A stretch of DNA of 64,000 nucleotides from Sordariomycetes sp. S80-01Y (lineage: Eukaryota; Ascomycota; Sordariomycetes): the NCBI GenBank assembly GCA_037042185.1, contig JAXQJY010000028.1, forward strand, positions 2,480,001-2,544,000. The letters run 5' to 3'. The translations under genes and the position numbers were made by a program. Every line of letters begins with the position of its first letter. Position 1 is the stretch's first letter. The notes beneath the pieces were generated by a model. That model was not told where the DNA came from. It saw only the letters and a program-made list of their open reading frames with translations, and made no database searches. This document shows positions 1-10,909 of the stretch, in pieces.

Positions 1-791
1 TTCGTCCGGGGCGTCGACAAGGAGAACCGGCCCTGCTACGTCGTGCGAGTCAAGCTGCACGATCCGAAGGCCCAGTCGGGCGAGTCGATGGAGAGCTACG
101 TGCTGCACAACATCGAAAGCATCAAGATGATGCTCACATTTCCCAACGACAAGGCCTGTCTGATCTTTGATCTCACCGGCTTCGGCTTGAAGAACATGGA
201 CTTCCACGTCGTCAAGTTCCTCGTAACGGTCTTCGAGGCGCGCTATCCGGAGACGCTGGGCCTGGTCCTCGTCCACAAGGCGCCCTTCGTTTTCTGGGGT
301 GAGTCGACGATCCTAAACTTCTCTCACGGACGTAAACTGACTTTTCAGGTATCTGGAGCATCATCAAGGGCTGGCTGGACCCAGTCATCGCCTCCAAGAT
401 CAACTTTACCAGCAGCACCAAGGACCTCCTCAAGTTCATCGACAAGGACCAGTTGCAGAAGTACTACGGCGGTGACGACCCATGGGAGTACAAGTACCTC
501 GAGCCCGTCGTCGGCGAGAACGCGCACATGCAGGACGAGGAGAAGAGGAAGGAGATCCAGGCGGAGAGGAATGAGCTCGCGGCCCAGTTCGATCAGACCA
601 CCATCGAGTGGATGGCCCTCGATCCCAAGTCGGACGAGGCCAAGGAGAAGGCGTCGAAACGCCTGGAACTGGCAAAGAGCTTGCGGGAAAACTACTGGAA
701 GCTCGATCCCTTCATCCGTGCCCGTTCTTATTACCACCGCGCCGGCGTGGTCGGTCCGGCGGGCGAGGTCAACTTCCAAGCTGCTACATAG
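1..791 (+). CDS. CRAL-TRIO (Sec14-like) lipid-binding protein, 3' part
   Basis: The 5' end lies outside the window. Two exons are visible: up to 298 and 349-791, joined across a 50-base intron (299-348) with GTGAGT donor and TTTCAG acceptor; the frame is kept. The encoded part carries the second half of a CRAL-TRIO fold: LIFDLTGFGLKNMD, then a segment on growing older partners in the family (FEARYPETLGLVLVHKAPF) and the W-x-I-I-K-x-W-L-D-P stretch with the SKI-x-F strand typical of Sec14 proteins. A charged helical tail follows (EEKRKEIQAERNEL) and an R-ARSYYHRAGV ending. Family members bind phosphatidylinositol or other lipids and shuttle them between membranes. Substrate cannot be read from the sequence. 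It probably marks the edge of the adjacent metabolic gene group rather than belonging to it. Confidence 0.85.
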
Positions 792-1053
792 ACTAGAAAC
801 AAACCTCAATGGAAAGCGATTTTAGAACCAATCTGAATGAGAAACCTTGATTGTTTTATGAATTTAAGGCCTTAACCCATAGTCGGATGGAAACAGCTGT
901 TGCATTTTGAGCTCGCACTGAGTAACGCAACGAGACAGCCTATGATTTCCCCGTCTGTTTTGGGCGGTTATTCAGGTTCTACATTAATTTCGTTGCTCAG
1001 ACTATAAAAAAGCAACTTGAAAAGGTTTGAAATAAATTTACTATAAGCTAAGT

Positions 1054-2493
1054 CTAATACATCTCAAGATCAGTCTTGATGTCTCCCCACTTGGCACCGG
1101 CAATGTCCGCAAAGTAATTTGTCTTGGGCTCGAACTGTCCCGTCCCGCCCTTCGGCAGCACCTGGCCCGCATTCTTCAGATACGTCGAGCTCAGACTCAT
1201 CATGGACTTGACCGGCATGCCCTCGTTCTTGACCCTAGGCACCAACACGCTGGCCTTCTGCCTCTCCATCTGCTTCAGGAGCCTGATGAACAGCTGCGCG
1301 CTCACGTCGGCGCCCAGCGTCCAGGACGCGTTCTCGTAGCCCGTCATGAAGAGAAGGTTGGGCACGTCCTGCAGCATGGCCGACTTCCAGGCGAACTTTT
1401 CGGCGGGCACGAATGGCTTCCCATCTACAGAGAAGGCGATTCCGCCGCCGAACCGAAGCTTCAGACCTGTGGCTGTGACGATCGCGTCCGGGTGCAGGGC
1501 CGCGCCGGACTCGAGCTGGATGCTGTCCTTGGTCACGGTCCTGATCCTGTCCGTCACGACGTCAGCCTTGCCCGAGCGCAGGGCCGAGAAGAAGTCGCCG
1601 TTCATGCAAGCGCAGAAGCGCTGCTCCCAGGGGTTGTAGCGCGGCTTGAAGTTGGGGTCCCACTTGATCGTCGGCGGAAGCTGGCTGACCGTGACGTGCT
1701 TGACGAGCTTCTTGGCCAGACCCGGGCACGACTTGCAGAAGAGCGTGGTTAGGTAGCTGCGGAACAGCCAGATGAGCCTGTTGAGGAAGTGTGCGATGCT
1801 CGCAGGAAGGATCAGGAAGAGGAAGTTTGTGAAGAAGCTGTTGGAAGGCAGGGGAAATATGTATCCAGGGCTTCGCTGGAGCATGGTGACGCTTTTGGCG
1901 TTCTCCGCCATCGTGGGGACGATGGTGACGGCGGTTGCGCCTGACCCGATGACTACGATGTTCTTGTTGGTGTAGTCGTAGTCCTCGGGCCAGAACTGCG
2001 GGTGGATGACCTTGCCCTGGAAGTCGTCGATACCAGGGATGGTCGTCTGCAGCGGCGTCTCGTAGTCGTAGTAGCCCGTGCCGAGCAGCAAGAAGCGACA
2101 CTTGAAAGTCGACAGCTTCTCCTCTCCCGCTATTTGTACCTGCACCTCCCAGACCTTCTCATCGCTCCTCCAGTTGGCCGACTTGACCGAGTGCCTGTAG
2201 CAGATGTGGTGGTCGATGCCGTGGTCCTGCGCCGACTTGGTCATGTACTCCTTGATGTGGTCTCCCGCCGCAAGACTCTCCTTCCGCGTCCAAGGGCTCC
2301 AGGGGAAGCCAAAGGTGAAGATGTCTGAGTCGGAGCGGATGCCGGGGTACTTGAACAGATCCCACGTCCCGCCGAGCGAGGAGCGATTCTCAAGGATGGC
2401 GTAAGTCATGCCCGGAGGGCCATCGGTTTGGATGCGGTAAGCGGCGTTGATGCCGCTGATGCCGGCGCCGACAATGATTGTGTCGAAATACAT
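1054..2493 (-). CDS. EthA-like Baeyer-Villiger / flavin-containing monooxygenase
   Basis: A single-exon gene of 479 residues. The open frame continues upstream, but the first true ATG is at 2493, giving MYFDTIIVGAGISG. The N-terminal FAD-binding Rossmann motif GAGISG is at residues 9-14. The type I Baeyer-Villiger fingerprint F-x-G-x-x-x-H-x-x-x-W-P is seen as FQGKVIHPQFWP near residue 155, and the NADPH-binding motif GSGATA follows. The whole protein resembles mycobacterial EthA: SLGGTWDLFKYPGIRSDSD, the SPGYIFPLP region and the NASWTLGADVSAQL segment near the C-terminus are all in place. The family uses NADPH and O2 to insert oxygen next to a ketone or to oxidise S or N; EthA-type members accept varied ketones and thioamides. 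The first of three consecutive minus-strand genes (with the esterase and the zinc-cluster regulator). An ester made here could be the substrate of the adjacent esterase, but this is inference. Confidence 0.88.
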   Translation of the reverse strand: MYFDTIIVGAGISGINAAYRIQTDGPPGMTYAILENRSSLGGTWDLFKYPGIRSDSDIFTFGFPWSPWTRKESLAAGDHIKEYMTKSAQDHGIDHHICYRHSVKSANWRSDEKVWEVQVQIAGEEKLSTFKCRFLLLGTGYYDYETPLQTTIPGIDDFQGKVIHPQFWPEDYDYTNKNIVVIGSGATAVTIVPTMAENAKSVTMLQRSPGYIFPLPSNSFFTNFLFLILPASIAHFLNRLIWLFRSYLTTLFCKSCPGLAKKLVKHVTVSQLPPTIKWDPNFKPRYNPWEQRFCACMNGDFFSALRSGKADVVTDRIRTVTKDSIQLESGAALHPDAIVTATGLKLRFGGGIAFSVDGKPFVPAEKFAWKSAMLQDVPNLLFMTGYENASWTLGADVSAQLFIRLLKQMERQKASVLVPRVKNEGMPVKSMMSLSSTYLKNAGQVLPKGGTGQFEPKTNYFADIAGAKWGDIKTDLEMY

Positions 2494-3378
2494 TTCGCTG
2501 TTATGGGTGGTTGCACCGGTGTCTGGATTCAAGTCGTGAAGCACACCAGCTGTGGGAACTCGTAGATAGATATTCGTTCTGTTCAGCCGGCAGATTGAGG
2601 ATCCTCACGGCTCACGGCTTCAGTGTTGAGGTTATTGTTGGTGGTTTTCGAGCTTTTTCCACAGGCTTCTGCCTTGTGACTTGACGTCTTCGGGGACAAA
2701 ACACCAGCAAAGGCATAGACTCAACGAAGGTTCGCAAGGCAAGGCTTCAACTGTCAACCCATTCGAGGCATGTGAAAGTGGCATGTCCAGCTTCGCACCG
2801 CACAGCCAAAACGTCATCTTCCACGGCATCCGCCTCGGAAGCCCACATTGCGAGCCCGAGACCACTCGCCCCCCAAACATGCGACTGTAGCTCGCAAGCT
2901 TCGCAAACACACTTTATTTTCCGTACTTGGCTTGCGAGTCTCTATGGTTCTTACGCCAGTAGATGGGAGCCCGATCGGGGCGGGTCCACTGGGTTTGCAG
3001 ATCGCGCAAGCAGGGGATCAAAGGGGAAAGGCTCGCTTTTGGATATGTATCTGTGCCAGGCTCCACGTACCGTCCGGTTCGGCGAGGTACCTTTAGAATG
3101 CCTCGGTCCCAATTGGACCATCGCCTCCTGATTCGGTGGCGTCTGATGGCTCGGAATGTTGGATCCAGATCACCGGGACACCATCGAGAATGATCAAAGC
3201 CCATCCGTAGCCAGGCTGGACATGATCAGTTGCCAAGGCCCGAGGCAGACACACGACACTTATTCTACGGTATTCTTTCGTGGATCACGCGACTTCAGGT
3301 GCTGAGCTGGATGCAGCGTAGCATTCACATATTCTGGTATTGACTACTGAGACTCTCCAAGTCTTCAAGATCGCACCA
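2494..3378. other. Intergenic, BVMO start to esterase end
   Basis: About 885 bases lie upstream of the monooxygenase and downstream of the esterase. Open frames here are short and overlap on both strands with no recognisable domain. It should hold the promoter of the monooxygenase; I see no clear TATA box. Confidence 0.5.
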
Positions 3379-4533
3379 TCAAGGTACTCCACGTAGAGAC
3401 AAGTTTGTAGACTGCGCCAAGAATGTCCTGGCCTCCCTGGCAGCCTCCTCTGCGCTCTCCCCGAATCCCATCCTTGGCCCCAGCAAGATGAAGTCGTGAG
3501 GACAACCCCGCGAGACCTGCAGATGCACGTTCCAACCGATCGCTCTGTATCTCTTCGCAAACTCCTGGATGTCGTCGCACAGAACTTCCCTCGCCCCCGC
3601 GTTGACGTATATCGGGATGTCTGTTTCCAGCTTAAAGGGGTGATGTAACGGCGACAGGTAGGGGCCCTTCGCATCGATGAGTCCCGACTTCGTAAGCGTA
3701 GACGCGCCCCATCGTCCAAAGTCGCGATTCAGGTAGTCGGTCTTATAGTTGGGCGCCATGCGCATGTCCTGGTTAAGGGCAGCATCGACATCAAGCCAGG
3801 GCGACCACAGAGTAATCGCTGCCGGTGGCTCGATGCCCAAACCCTTTCCATGCTCGTGAATATATCGCAACAGCCCAAGCGCCAAGTTTCCGCCTGCCGA
3901 GTCCCCTGACAGGACGATCTGCGAAGGCGGGATCCCGCGGTCCTGGATGAGGTGCATATATGCCGTCACTGCATCTTGCAGCTGCGCAGGGTAATGGCTC
4001 CCCTTGTGACTAGACAGGCGATACTGCGGCGAGCAAACATATGACACGCCCATGTGCTTGACCAAGGTCTTTGAGACGAAGCCGGCATCGCCGTCTCGCC
4101 CATCTCCGATGACAAAAGCGCCGCCGTGGAAGTGCAGGGCCACCGTCACGTTCTTCCTAACGATGCCCGCAGGCGGAGGAAGGGCTGGCGTCCAAGTCGC
4201 ACCCAGCGGCTGGGGACTCACATCACGGGCGGCCAGAGGACCCTGGTACAGCTTGCTCGAACGTGGCTTGCAAACGCTGAAGCGGTTCTTCTCGCTGCCT
4301 GGAGTAAGAGGCAGACGGTCACCGAACTTCCATAAAGACCAGTACAGGAGCACCAGGCGGACCACACGCACCCGGGCAGCTTGGTTTATGGACCACTCGC
4401 GGGCGGGACGGGTCCATGGTAGCAGACAGAGCACCAGATCGAGGCTGAAGCGAGTGAGTATGAAGGGCGAGGCGAGGAGGATGTAGACCACCCGAGACAC
4501 GAATGAGAGCGCCATCATGCAGAGGGAAAGCAT
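3379..4533 (-). CDS. HSL-type alpha/beta hydrolase (esterase/lipase), membrane-anchored
   Basis: 384 residues if the first ATG (4533) is used; the upstream 14 codons of open frame have no ATG. Hydrophobic N-terminus (residues 1-40, two closely spaced hydrophobic stretches) suggests anchoring to the ER or another membrane. The hydrolase domain has the oxyanion-hole motif HGG (about 136-138) in HFHGGAFVIGDG and the nucleophile elbow GDSAGG (about 210-215, Ser212). The acid residue is probably in AREVLCDD and the catalytic His in CPHDFILLG. These are hallmarks of the hormone-sensitive lipase family (alpha/beta hydrolase fold-3), which hydrolyses short to medium esters and lactones. It lies between a Baeyer-Villiger enzyme and a zinc-cluster regulator, on the same strand as both, so cleavage of an enzymatically made ester or lactone is a reasonable guess. 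No introns seen. Confidence 0.85.
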   Translation of the reverse strand: MLSLCMMALSFVSRVVYILLASPFILTRFSLDLVLCLLPWTRPAREWSINQAARVRVVRLVLLYWSLWKFGDRLPLTPGSEKNRFSVCKPRSSKLYQGPLAARDVSPQPLGATWTPALPPPAGIVRKNVTVALHFHGGAFVIGDGRDGDAGFVSKTLVKHMGVSYVCSPQYRLSSHKGSHYPAQLQDAVTAYMHLIQDRGIPPSQIVLSGDSAGGNLALGLLRYIHEHGKGLGIEPPAAITLWSPWLDVDAALNQDMRMAPNYKTDYLNRDFGRWGASTLTKSGLIDAKGPYLSPLHHPFKLETDIPIYVNAGAREVLCDDIQEFAKRYRAIGWNVHLQVSRGCPHDFILLGPRMGFGESAEEAAREARTFLAQSTNLSLRGVP

Positions 4534-4912
4534 ACGAGATCTTTGGCCAGGCTTGGAGGACCGAGTGAGGTTCAAGTCGACTTATACCATCCTGGAGGTC
4601 TGTGGGGTTCGGCCGTGCTAGTCGGCATCAGCGCCTCGGAATCTCGCGCCAGATGGGGTAAGGGCTGACAAGGGCTCCAGGGGTGGGATCTGCTGCAGCG
4701 ATGGCTGACATCTGATTCTGACCTGACCTCGTCTCCCGGATTCCAACTCTGCAAAAACTTCATTGGGCTCGCCTTACGAAACATCAACCAGGGAGTCACG
4801 GCTTCAAACAGCGCCAACGCGTTCCTTACGGGACCGTCACAGAAGTACAGGCAAGTAGGTATTGCTCGACAATCTCAAGAGTATCATACATCAGTAAATT
4901 CGTGACAGATAA
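4534..4912. other. Intergenic, esterase start to regulator end
   Basis: About 380 bases on the 5' side of the esterase, expected to contain its promoter and the 3' UTR of the zinc-cluster regulator. No coding or structural feature stands out. Confidence 0.4.
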
Positions 4913-6738
4913 TTACAGGATCCCCAACCCAACGGTACTTGCTGTGGCCGGGCTTTTAGAAGAGCACCCGTCGTCGATCTCCTCCACTGACGGGCTTGCC
5001 TGCACGTTCAGAGCTTCCATCTGAGCCTGTATGCCGTCGAAGCTTACCGCGCTCCTGATACCAATTCCGCCGTTGATCCTGTGCAGCGTATTCTGCGCCG
5101 CTTCGACCTGGTCCGGCCTGGCGTAGGCGCAGAACGTGACGAGCCTCAGCGGCTGGTGGATCATGATGGCTCCAGCGCCGTCGTAGGTCATGGTGGTGGG
5201 CTGGCCGTTCTCGTCAACATCACCAAGTGCGAACGGAACCAGGGCGAGGATGTCGTCGATGGTCTTGTGGGCATCTGCTTGCAGGGTCGGCACCCACTGC
5301 GCCCAGGCCGCGCCGTCTCCCCCCGTGCCCGAACCGTTCGCCTCGGCAAGCTGCATGCTAGCCTGGTACATTAGGATACTGATAAGCATGATCAGCCTAG
5401 CCGAACGGACGAGGATGAGCGTGCACGCGGTTTGCGGGTCGCAGAAGCTCATCTTGGTTCCAACCTCGCCCAGGGCTGTCGGCAACGCCCTCCCCTCGAA
5501 CATGCTCTGCCAATACGAGGCAGCTTCCGAATCCCAGGCTTCGAACTCCTCCAGAAGCTGCAAGCAGCTGTGCACAATCTCGACGTGTCCCTCCGGGTCT
5601 AGGTTCGCAGGTGGCTTCGGTGGACGCGGATGCCAGCCGGAGCCGGGCGAGCGGAGCACGTCCGGGAAGGGGACATATTTCGAGAGCTGATGGCGCAGCG
5701 AGAGAGTCCGCGACATCATGGACATGGCGCGGATGAGTGGATCGAAGACGCCGAGGATGCCAGCCATGCCGCCGGGGTCGCTGTAGATGTCGTCCTCGCG
5801 AAGGAATGAGTAGACTTGCTGCAAGGTCCGTCAGCAAACGCGCACGTGCTCACAACTGGGAAGACTTACCAAACGTATCAACGCCAGCAGAAACAGCTCG
5901 ACTCCTCTCCGTGTCGCCAGCTGCTCCATGCCTCTCTTCTCGAGCAGGTAGTACAGCCCTGGCGCGTGCTCGCTCGGATCGCCTGACCCCTCGCCGCTGA
6001 TATCCTTCAAGGTGCACAGCAGCAAAATCGAGGCCAGGGTTTTGTCATCGGTCGCTTTTTGGTCGTCTTGAATCGCGTCTTGGAGGCTCTTGATCGCTCG
6101 GCCGTACGTTTGGTATGATTGTATCCGGAAGTCGTCGCCGCCGAAGGCGTTGTATGCCGCCATCTTGGCCACGCTCTGAGTCGCCAGCTCCAGCACGCTC
6201 GAGCCGTAGTGGTCGTACATGCCCGGCAGAAAGGTCAAGTGACCCGGCAGGCCGTCCGTGCTGTCTGGCGAGACGAAGCGACGGACGAAGTAGCACAGCG
6301 ACACATCGTCGTAGGAGACCTTTGGCGACGCCACGGGCTTGACCGACCACGTTATCTCGAGGGGGGACGCCGATGCGCTCTTCTCGTCTTCATCCTGCTT
6401 GACCTTGGACGGTTTTGCCGCTCGCGACGAGGCCGAGGATTTACGACGGGGCTGTGGGTTGAGGCGGGCATTTGAGCCTTTCGGGGGCGACTTGGTGGCG
6501 GATTTCTCGAAATTCGACGGCGTGACGCCGTGGCGGAAATGGAATTGATCAGTGTAGCCGGGACATTCTTTGCCGTAGATGTAGCACCTGCGACAGCTGG
6601 GCTTGCCTTCGTCGCACTAAGTTCAGGCCATCAGTCAGGGCGAAGGCTTAGGTGGGAGTAGAGGGTTGAAGAGCCTACCTTAACTTTCCTCTGCCTGCAT
6701 CGCAAGCAGCCCGTGCTGAAGCGTCCTGGGAAGACCAT
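4913..6738 (-). CDS. Zn2Cys6 transcription factor
   Basis: Three exons on the minus strand: 6738-6679, 6616-5870 and 5818-4913, giving 570 residues. Introns are 62 and 51 bases with GTAGGC and GTAAGT donors. The first intron splits the zinc cluster: CLRCRQRKVK is encoded upstream and CDEGKPSCRRC downstream, which restores the C-x2-C-x6-C pattern of the binuclear cluster, completed by YIYGKECPGY. A basic, Ser/Pro/Lys-rich linker follows, then a long helical region of the fungal-specific transcription factor type (YFVRRFVSPDSTDGLPGHL and later helices). Such proteins bind CGG-containing sites as DNA-binding regulators and are often pathway specific. It is divergent from the SDR at 7489 and on the same strand as the esterase and monooxygenase, so it is a candidate regulator of this group. 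Confidence 0.88.
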
Positions 6739-7488
6739 CTTTAGACAAGTACCTTTCGTGGAGACTCTGCTGTAGGTGAGAAAGTGAGAATCCAAGTTGA
6801 GTCCTCGCTTCCGAGCGGCAGGCCAAAAGGGTGGGGTCACTTAACCCAGGACAAGATAAAGCGAGAGCGCACGAGCCAGACAGCGGAAGCGAGTCGAGAC
6901 TCCCGAGCCCTGGACCTGTCATTTGTGACGAAGCAGAGCTTCTTGTCTCTCTCCACAGCCATAAGACGGTTGAGAACCCCCGCAGTTGGCTCAGACCGAC
7001 GATCCCTGGCCTGGGAATGCGGAGCCCCCTCCTCATTATCTTCGCGGTAATTGGCCGCGGATGTGACGCCATTAGCGGTGGACGGTGATGGATCGTCGGC
7101 CTTCACATGCCCGTAACATGGCACTTCTCGGGCGGGCCTGGGCTTGTGGGTTGTTGGCCTCGGGGGAGGGGGATTTGCGCCGCGTCATGGTTCGTGGTTG
7201 ACGCTCACGCTGGAAACGGGTCGCCCACATCGAATGGCGACTTTTATCTTCACACGGTCTAGCTTCCGAACGGTCCTGTTTGACGCCTCTGCGCAGCGAC
7301 GCTCCTCGGTGCTCGCAAACTAGCCGTGATGGGGGCAAGTTGAACGTCTGCTCGAGGGCGACGCCGCCTTATAATGATGGTGTCGCTCCCGTGAGGCTCG
7401 ACTGCTGCAGCTGAGCGAACCGTACTTTCCATGAATCTCTGATCAGTGTTGTACTTTCACGCCGTACCATATCTTCTTGACCGCCACG
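6739..7488. promoter_or_regulatory. Divergent promoter region between regulator and SDR
   Basis: About 750 bases separate the starts of the zinc-cluster regulator (minus) and the SDR (plus). A TTATAATG element near 7369-7376 is about 115 bases before the SDR start and may act as a TATA box. No gene is seen inside; open frames are short and lack domains. Confidence 0.4.
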
Positions 7489-8571
7489 ATGTCATCTGCT
7501 CTGCACTCGCCGATAATGGACGTCGGGCCCTTCCTGGGAAAGCTTGCCCTGACGCCCATCCTTACGGGGCCTCTGCTCCTCGCCGCGACGTACGCGCCCA
7601 ACGAGACCAAGAATGTCCTCTCAGCTATAGCCGCGAGGATTCCGGACGCCATCATGTCCGCCACTCCCACCGACCTGTCCACGACCAAGACGGTGCTGCG
7701 CGTGCTGGTAGCGCTCGGCATCGTCCGCCTCATCAACAAGTTCCTCAACACGATGGCGTCGAATTCATGGCGGATGGGGAAGAGCACCGGGTGGGACTGG
7801 CCCAAGGAGATCGCAGTCGTCACGGGAGGCTCGAGCGGCATCGGAGCGGCCACTGTGGAGAGGCTCGTGGGAATGGGCATGCGAGTTGCCGTGCTCGATG
7901 TGCAGGAGATGCCAAAGACGATGCAAGTCGACAACCGCGTTCGCTTCTACCACTGCGACGTGACGTCTTCGGAGTCGGTGGCCGAGGCCGCAAATGCGGT
8001 GCGCAAGGAGCTGGGCCATCCCACCATCTTGATCAACAATGCTGGCATCACCAAGCCGATGCCCATCCTCAAGATGCCCGAGAATTTCCTGCGCAGGATT
8101 TTCGGTGTGAACTGTATGGCCCACTGGTTCACCGTTCAGCAGTTCCTCCCGCGCATGATCCAGCTCAACAAGGGCCATGTCATTACCATTGCCAGTCTCG
8201 CGTCCTTCATCGGACTCCCAACAGGGGCAGACTACGCGGCCACCAAGGCTGGGGCCTTGGCCTTCCACGAAGCCTTGGCTGGGGAGATCAAGCATCACTA
8301 CAAGTCCACAAACATCATCACAACGATCGTCCACCCCGACTTCGTGAACACGCCGCTCTTGAATGAGATTGCCGACCAGCTGCAGAGGTCAGGAGTCAAG
8401 TTCTTGACGAGCGACGTGATTGCGGATGCAGTCATCAAGGGCATCAAGAGCAGACGGGGTAGTCAGATCATCATTCCCGAAAGGGCCACCATAGCCACCG
8501 GCCTGAGGGGTATGCCGACATGGATTCAGGAACTGCTGAGAGACTTCCTAGGGCGGGCGTCTACTAAGTAG
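7489..8571 (+). CDS. Short-chain dehydrogenase/reductase, membrane-anchored (retinol/steroid dehydrogenase type)
   Basis: A single exon of 360 residues from the ATG at 7489; four further upstream codons are open but start with TTG. The N-terminus (about residues 1-90) is longer than in soluble SDRs and contains hydrophobic stretches (LALTPILTGPLLLAATYA and VLRVLVALGIVRLI), consistent with membrane attachment. The catalytic domain has the cofactor motif TGGSSGIG, NNAG, the Ser of the IASLAS strand and the active-site YAATK. The family reduces or oxidises carbonyl/hydroxyl groups with NAD(P)(H); the layout resembles lipid-droplet or ER-bound retinol and 17-beta-hydroxysteroid dehydrogenases. 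A sterol- or terpenoid-like substrate is suggested only by this resemblance. It is divergent from the zinc-cluster regulator. Confidence 0.88.
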   Translation: MSSALHSPIMDVGPFLGKLALTPILTGPLLLAATYAPNETKNVLSAIAARIPDAIMSATPTDLSTTKTVLRVLVALGIVRLINKFLNTMASNSWRMGKSTGWDWPKEIAVVTGGSSGIGAATVERLVGMGMRVAVLDVQEMPKTMQVDNRVRFYHCDVTSSESVAEAANAVRKELGHPTILINNAGITKPMPILKMPENFLRRIFGVNCMAHWFTVQQFLPRMIQLNKGHVITIASLASFIGLPTGADYAATKAGALAFHEALAGEIKHHYKSTNIITTIVHPDFVNTPLLNEIADQLQRSGVKFLTSDVIADAVIKGIKSRRGSQIIIPERATIATGLRGMPTWIQELLRDFLGRASTK

Positions 8572-9701
8572 GGTCGCCCTCGCCGAGGGAAAGTGTAGGT
8601 GCTGTCGACGAAGCCTTGTAATATAAAAATGACGAGGTCACACGGTCATGATATCCCAGAGCGGCCTCTATACAAAAGGACTCAAATTGTAAGCCAATCT
8701 TGCAGCTTACCAAATCCCGTCATATATGATTTGAGTTGTATCGAAGTCTCCATGTGCGCTATGTAGGTGATCGGGGTTGCACGACCGTGAAGATTAACGC
8801 GGTGTCACCGAGCACGTGTGAGCCTCGCGCCGCGGGACCCTAATTGAACCGCATGGCTTTAGACGCCGACGTCACATTCAAACACTTATTAGACCTAGGG
8901 ATTTCCCGCAGAAACATCTATCGGAAGGGCGTGAAGGCAAGGTCAGGCAGAATAGCGATTCGGTTTGCATGCGGGAAGTGGCCGTCGTACAACAAGAGAT
9001 GACTGACGCAAATATAATTCAAAGCAGAAGATCTCATATCGTGGAGATCTGCGGGTCTACTTTTACTGTAAAAATTAACTCAAAAAGCTCAGCGAAGGCT
9101 GTGTACCCTGTGCGTTACACGGTGGCGTTGTCAACTGCTGAGCACTCCCATCGCTATTACGCCAAATCCAAAGCTTTCAAGGAACCCAGAAGACACTAGT
9201 CATACAAGACCCATTACATGGAGTGGGAATGTTCTGGTAGTGACTGCGCCTAAGGAACAAGTATAAGTGATCGATCATACTTATAGTAAATTATGATTGC
9301 TTAGCATCTTTCGAATACAATGGGAACACTTCAGGGTACCAACATCTATTCCCGTTGGATCGCCCACCACACATACACCTGAACAACAAACTCGATCCTT
9401 CTGGCTCGGCGTGAAGCCAGTCCTTTGCAATCCATAATCTAAAATTCAAATTGTCCTAAATTACTTGTTTCTCTTCAGTTTCACCTCATTAGGCTAATAT
9501 TTGAGGTTCAGACGTTGACGCCTCAACGGCCTAACATTGAATCGCGGAACAAACTTCATGAAAGATGGGGTCTTCAACCACAGAGGCAACGGTTGGATTG
9601 AAGTAATGCTCCGATCGTCCTAGCATTGCAGGGGTTTCCATATGGTGAAGGAGCCTTGGCAAACGACAGGGCATCCTTCTTTGAGGTGTCTGTTATCCTT
9701 C
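8572..9701. other. AT-richer intergenic stretch
   Basis: About 1.1 kb between the converging ends of the SDR and the polytopic membrane protein gene. By eye it is richer in A and T than its flanks, especially 8640-9620. Short open frames (for example 8969-9199) show no domain and are not called. No transposon ends, tRNA or long repeat were recognised. Confidence 0.4.
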
Positions 9702-10909
9702 CTACAGGCCCTTCCTTGCCCTGGTCAAGGCCGCAGTGTCTCGGTCCCACAGCAACACCGCGGCTGGAGCAATAGGGCCACCCACGACCGTCCAGAACAC
9801 AATCCTCGCGGCGATCCCCAGAATACTGGCCCCACGCTCAGAATGATACGTGTGGTAGCCAGCCCAGATGCTGAAGGCTGCGCTGGCGCAGTAGATGTCC
9901 CACCGTAGGAACGACACGACGACCTCTCTCGAGTCCAGAGCGGATACCGGAGGGGAGAGGGCAGCAAGCGTAGGGGGGTGGCTCAGAGAGGTGGGCATGA
10001 GTAGTCGGCTCAGCGATACGGTAGGCAACGAGTCGTTAAACTGTGACAAGAAGGCAGCTCCGAGGACGCAGAGATGCGTGCCGGCGCAGAGCTTGAGGAC
10101 GAATCCGTATACCCTTGCGAGAGATCTCTCTTGTCGAGTGTAGACAGAGCTACCTTTCTTGCCCCTTTGCTCAATTGCGCTGCCTTTCCGCAGCAAGGGC
10201 TGGATCAGTGCCTGGTAGAGCGGGAATGGCTGCCACAGGGCGATGAACAGATAGTTGAGTTCGGCTGATGCAATATTGAGCAGGGGCACAGCCATGGCGA
10301 TTGTGGGCAGCACAAATGACAGGGTCGTCGCCCATGGTATCGCGTCCAAATCAACCGGGTTGACGGCGAGCTCGTTGAAGGCCGAACCAACGTTCCCTTG
10401 GGCAACCTCCAGGCATAAGTATATGGGCGAGACGATGGTCACCGTGACCAACTGGAATATCAAGCCAAAGACTGTGGTGCTGTGACGATGGTTAGCATCC
10501 GAGTTGAAGCCTTGTCTTGCACAACTTACTGCTCCAAGACGGTCCCGGCGTTCTTTTTTCTCATCCCCTCCGTCACCATCAGAGCCCAGAGACCTCCAAA
10601 CGGCGCAGCCATGTACACCATAGCCAGGATGGCCTCCCAGTCCACCTGCCCAGGCTCGGCGGCGCTGGTCAGGCCTAAATGGAAGAACTCCAGCAGGAGC
10701 GCCACGAAATTGTCGAGCTTCCCAATGCCGGTGTACGAGTGGCTGAGGGTCGTGTGGGATCGTACAAGAATACATTTGCCGCCCTCGACGCAAGAACGCA
10801 CGGCGTCGAAGAAGCCGTCCCTATAGGCAACGCCCATCGATGCGTAGCCTCCTAACAGGGCACATGATAGGAGCAAGACGATGGTTATGAACTGGCTTGT
10901 TGACGCCAT
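9702..10909 (-). CDS. Polytopic membrane protein, possible membrane-bound terpene cyclase-like
   Basis: Two exons on the minus strand, 10909-10530 and 10479-9702, with a 50-base intron (GTAAGT donor, CACAG acceptor), give 385 residues. About eight hydrophobic segments are visible, starting at residue 5 with a signal-anchor-like stretch. Conserved-looking pieces are HSYTGIGKLDNFVALLLEFF in the first third, the aromatic FIALWQPFPLYQAL in the middle, and a tail of the form GGPIAPAAVLLWDRDTAAL. I associate this layout with a fungal family found beside tailoring enzymes, which includes membrane-bound cyclases of the ascI/macJ type. That match is from memory and weak. It could equally be an uncharacterised transporter-like or channel-like protein. 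The setting among a P450, an SDR, a BVMO, an esterase and a regulator favours a metabolic role. Confidence 0.75.
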
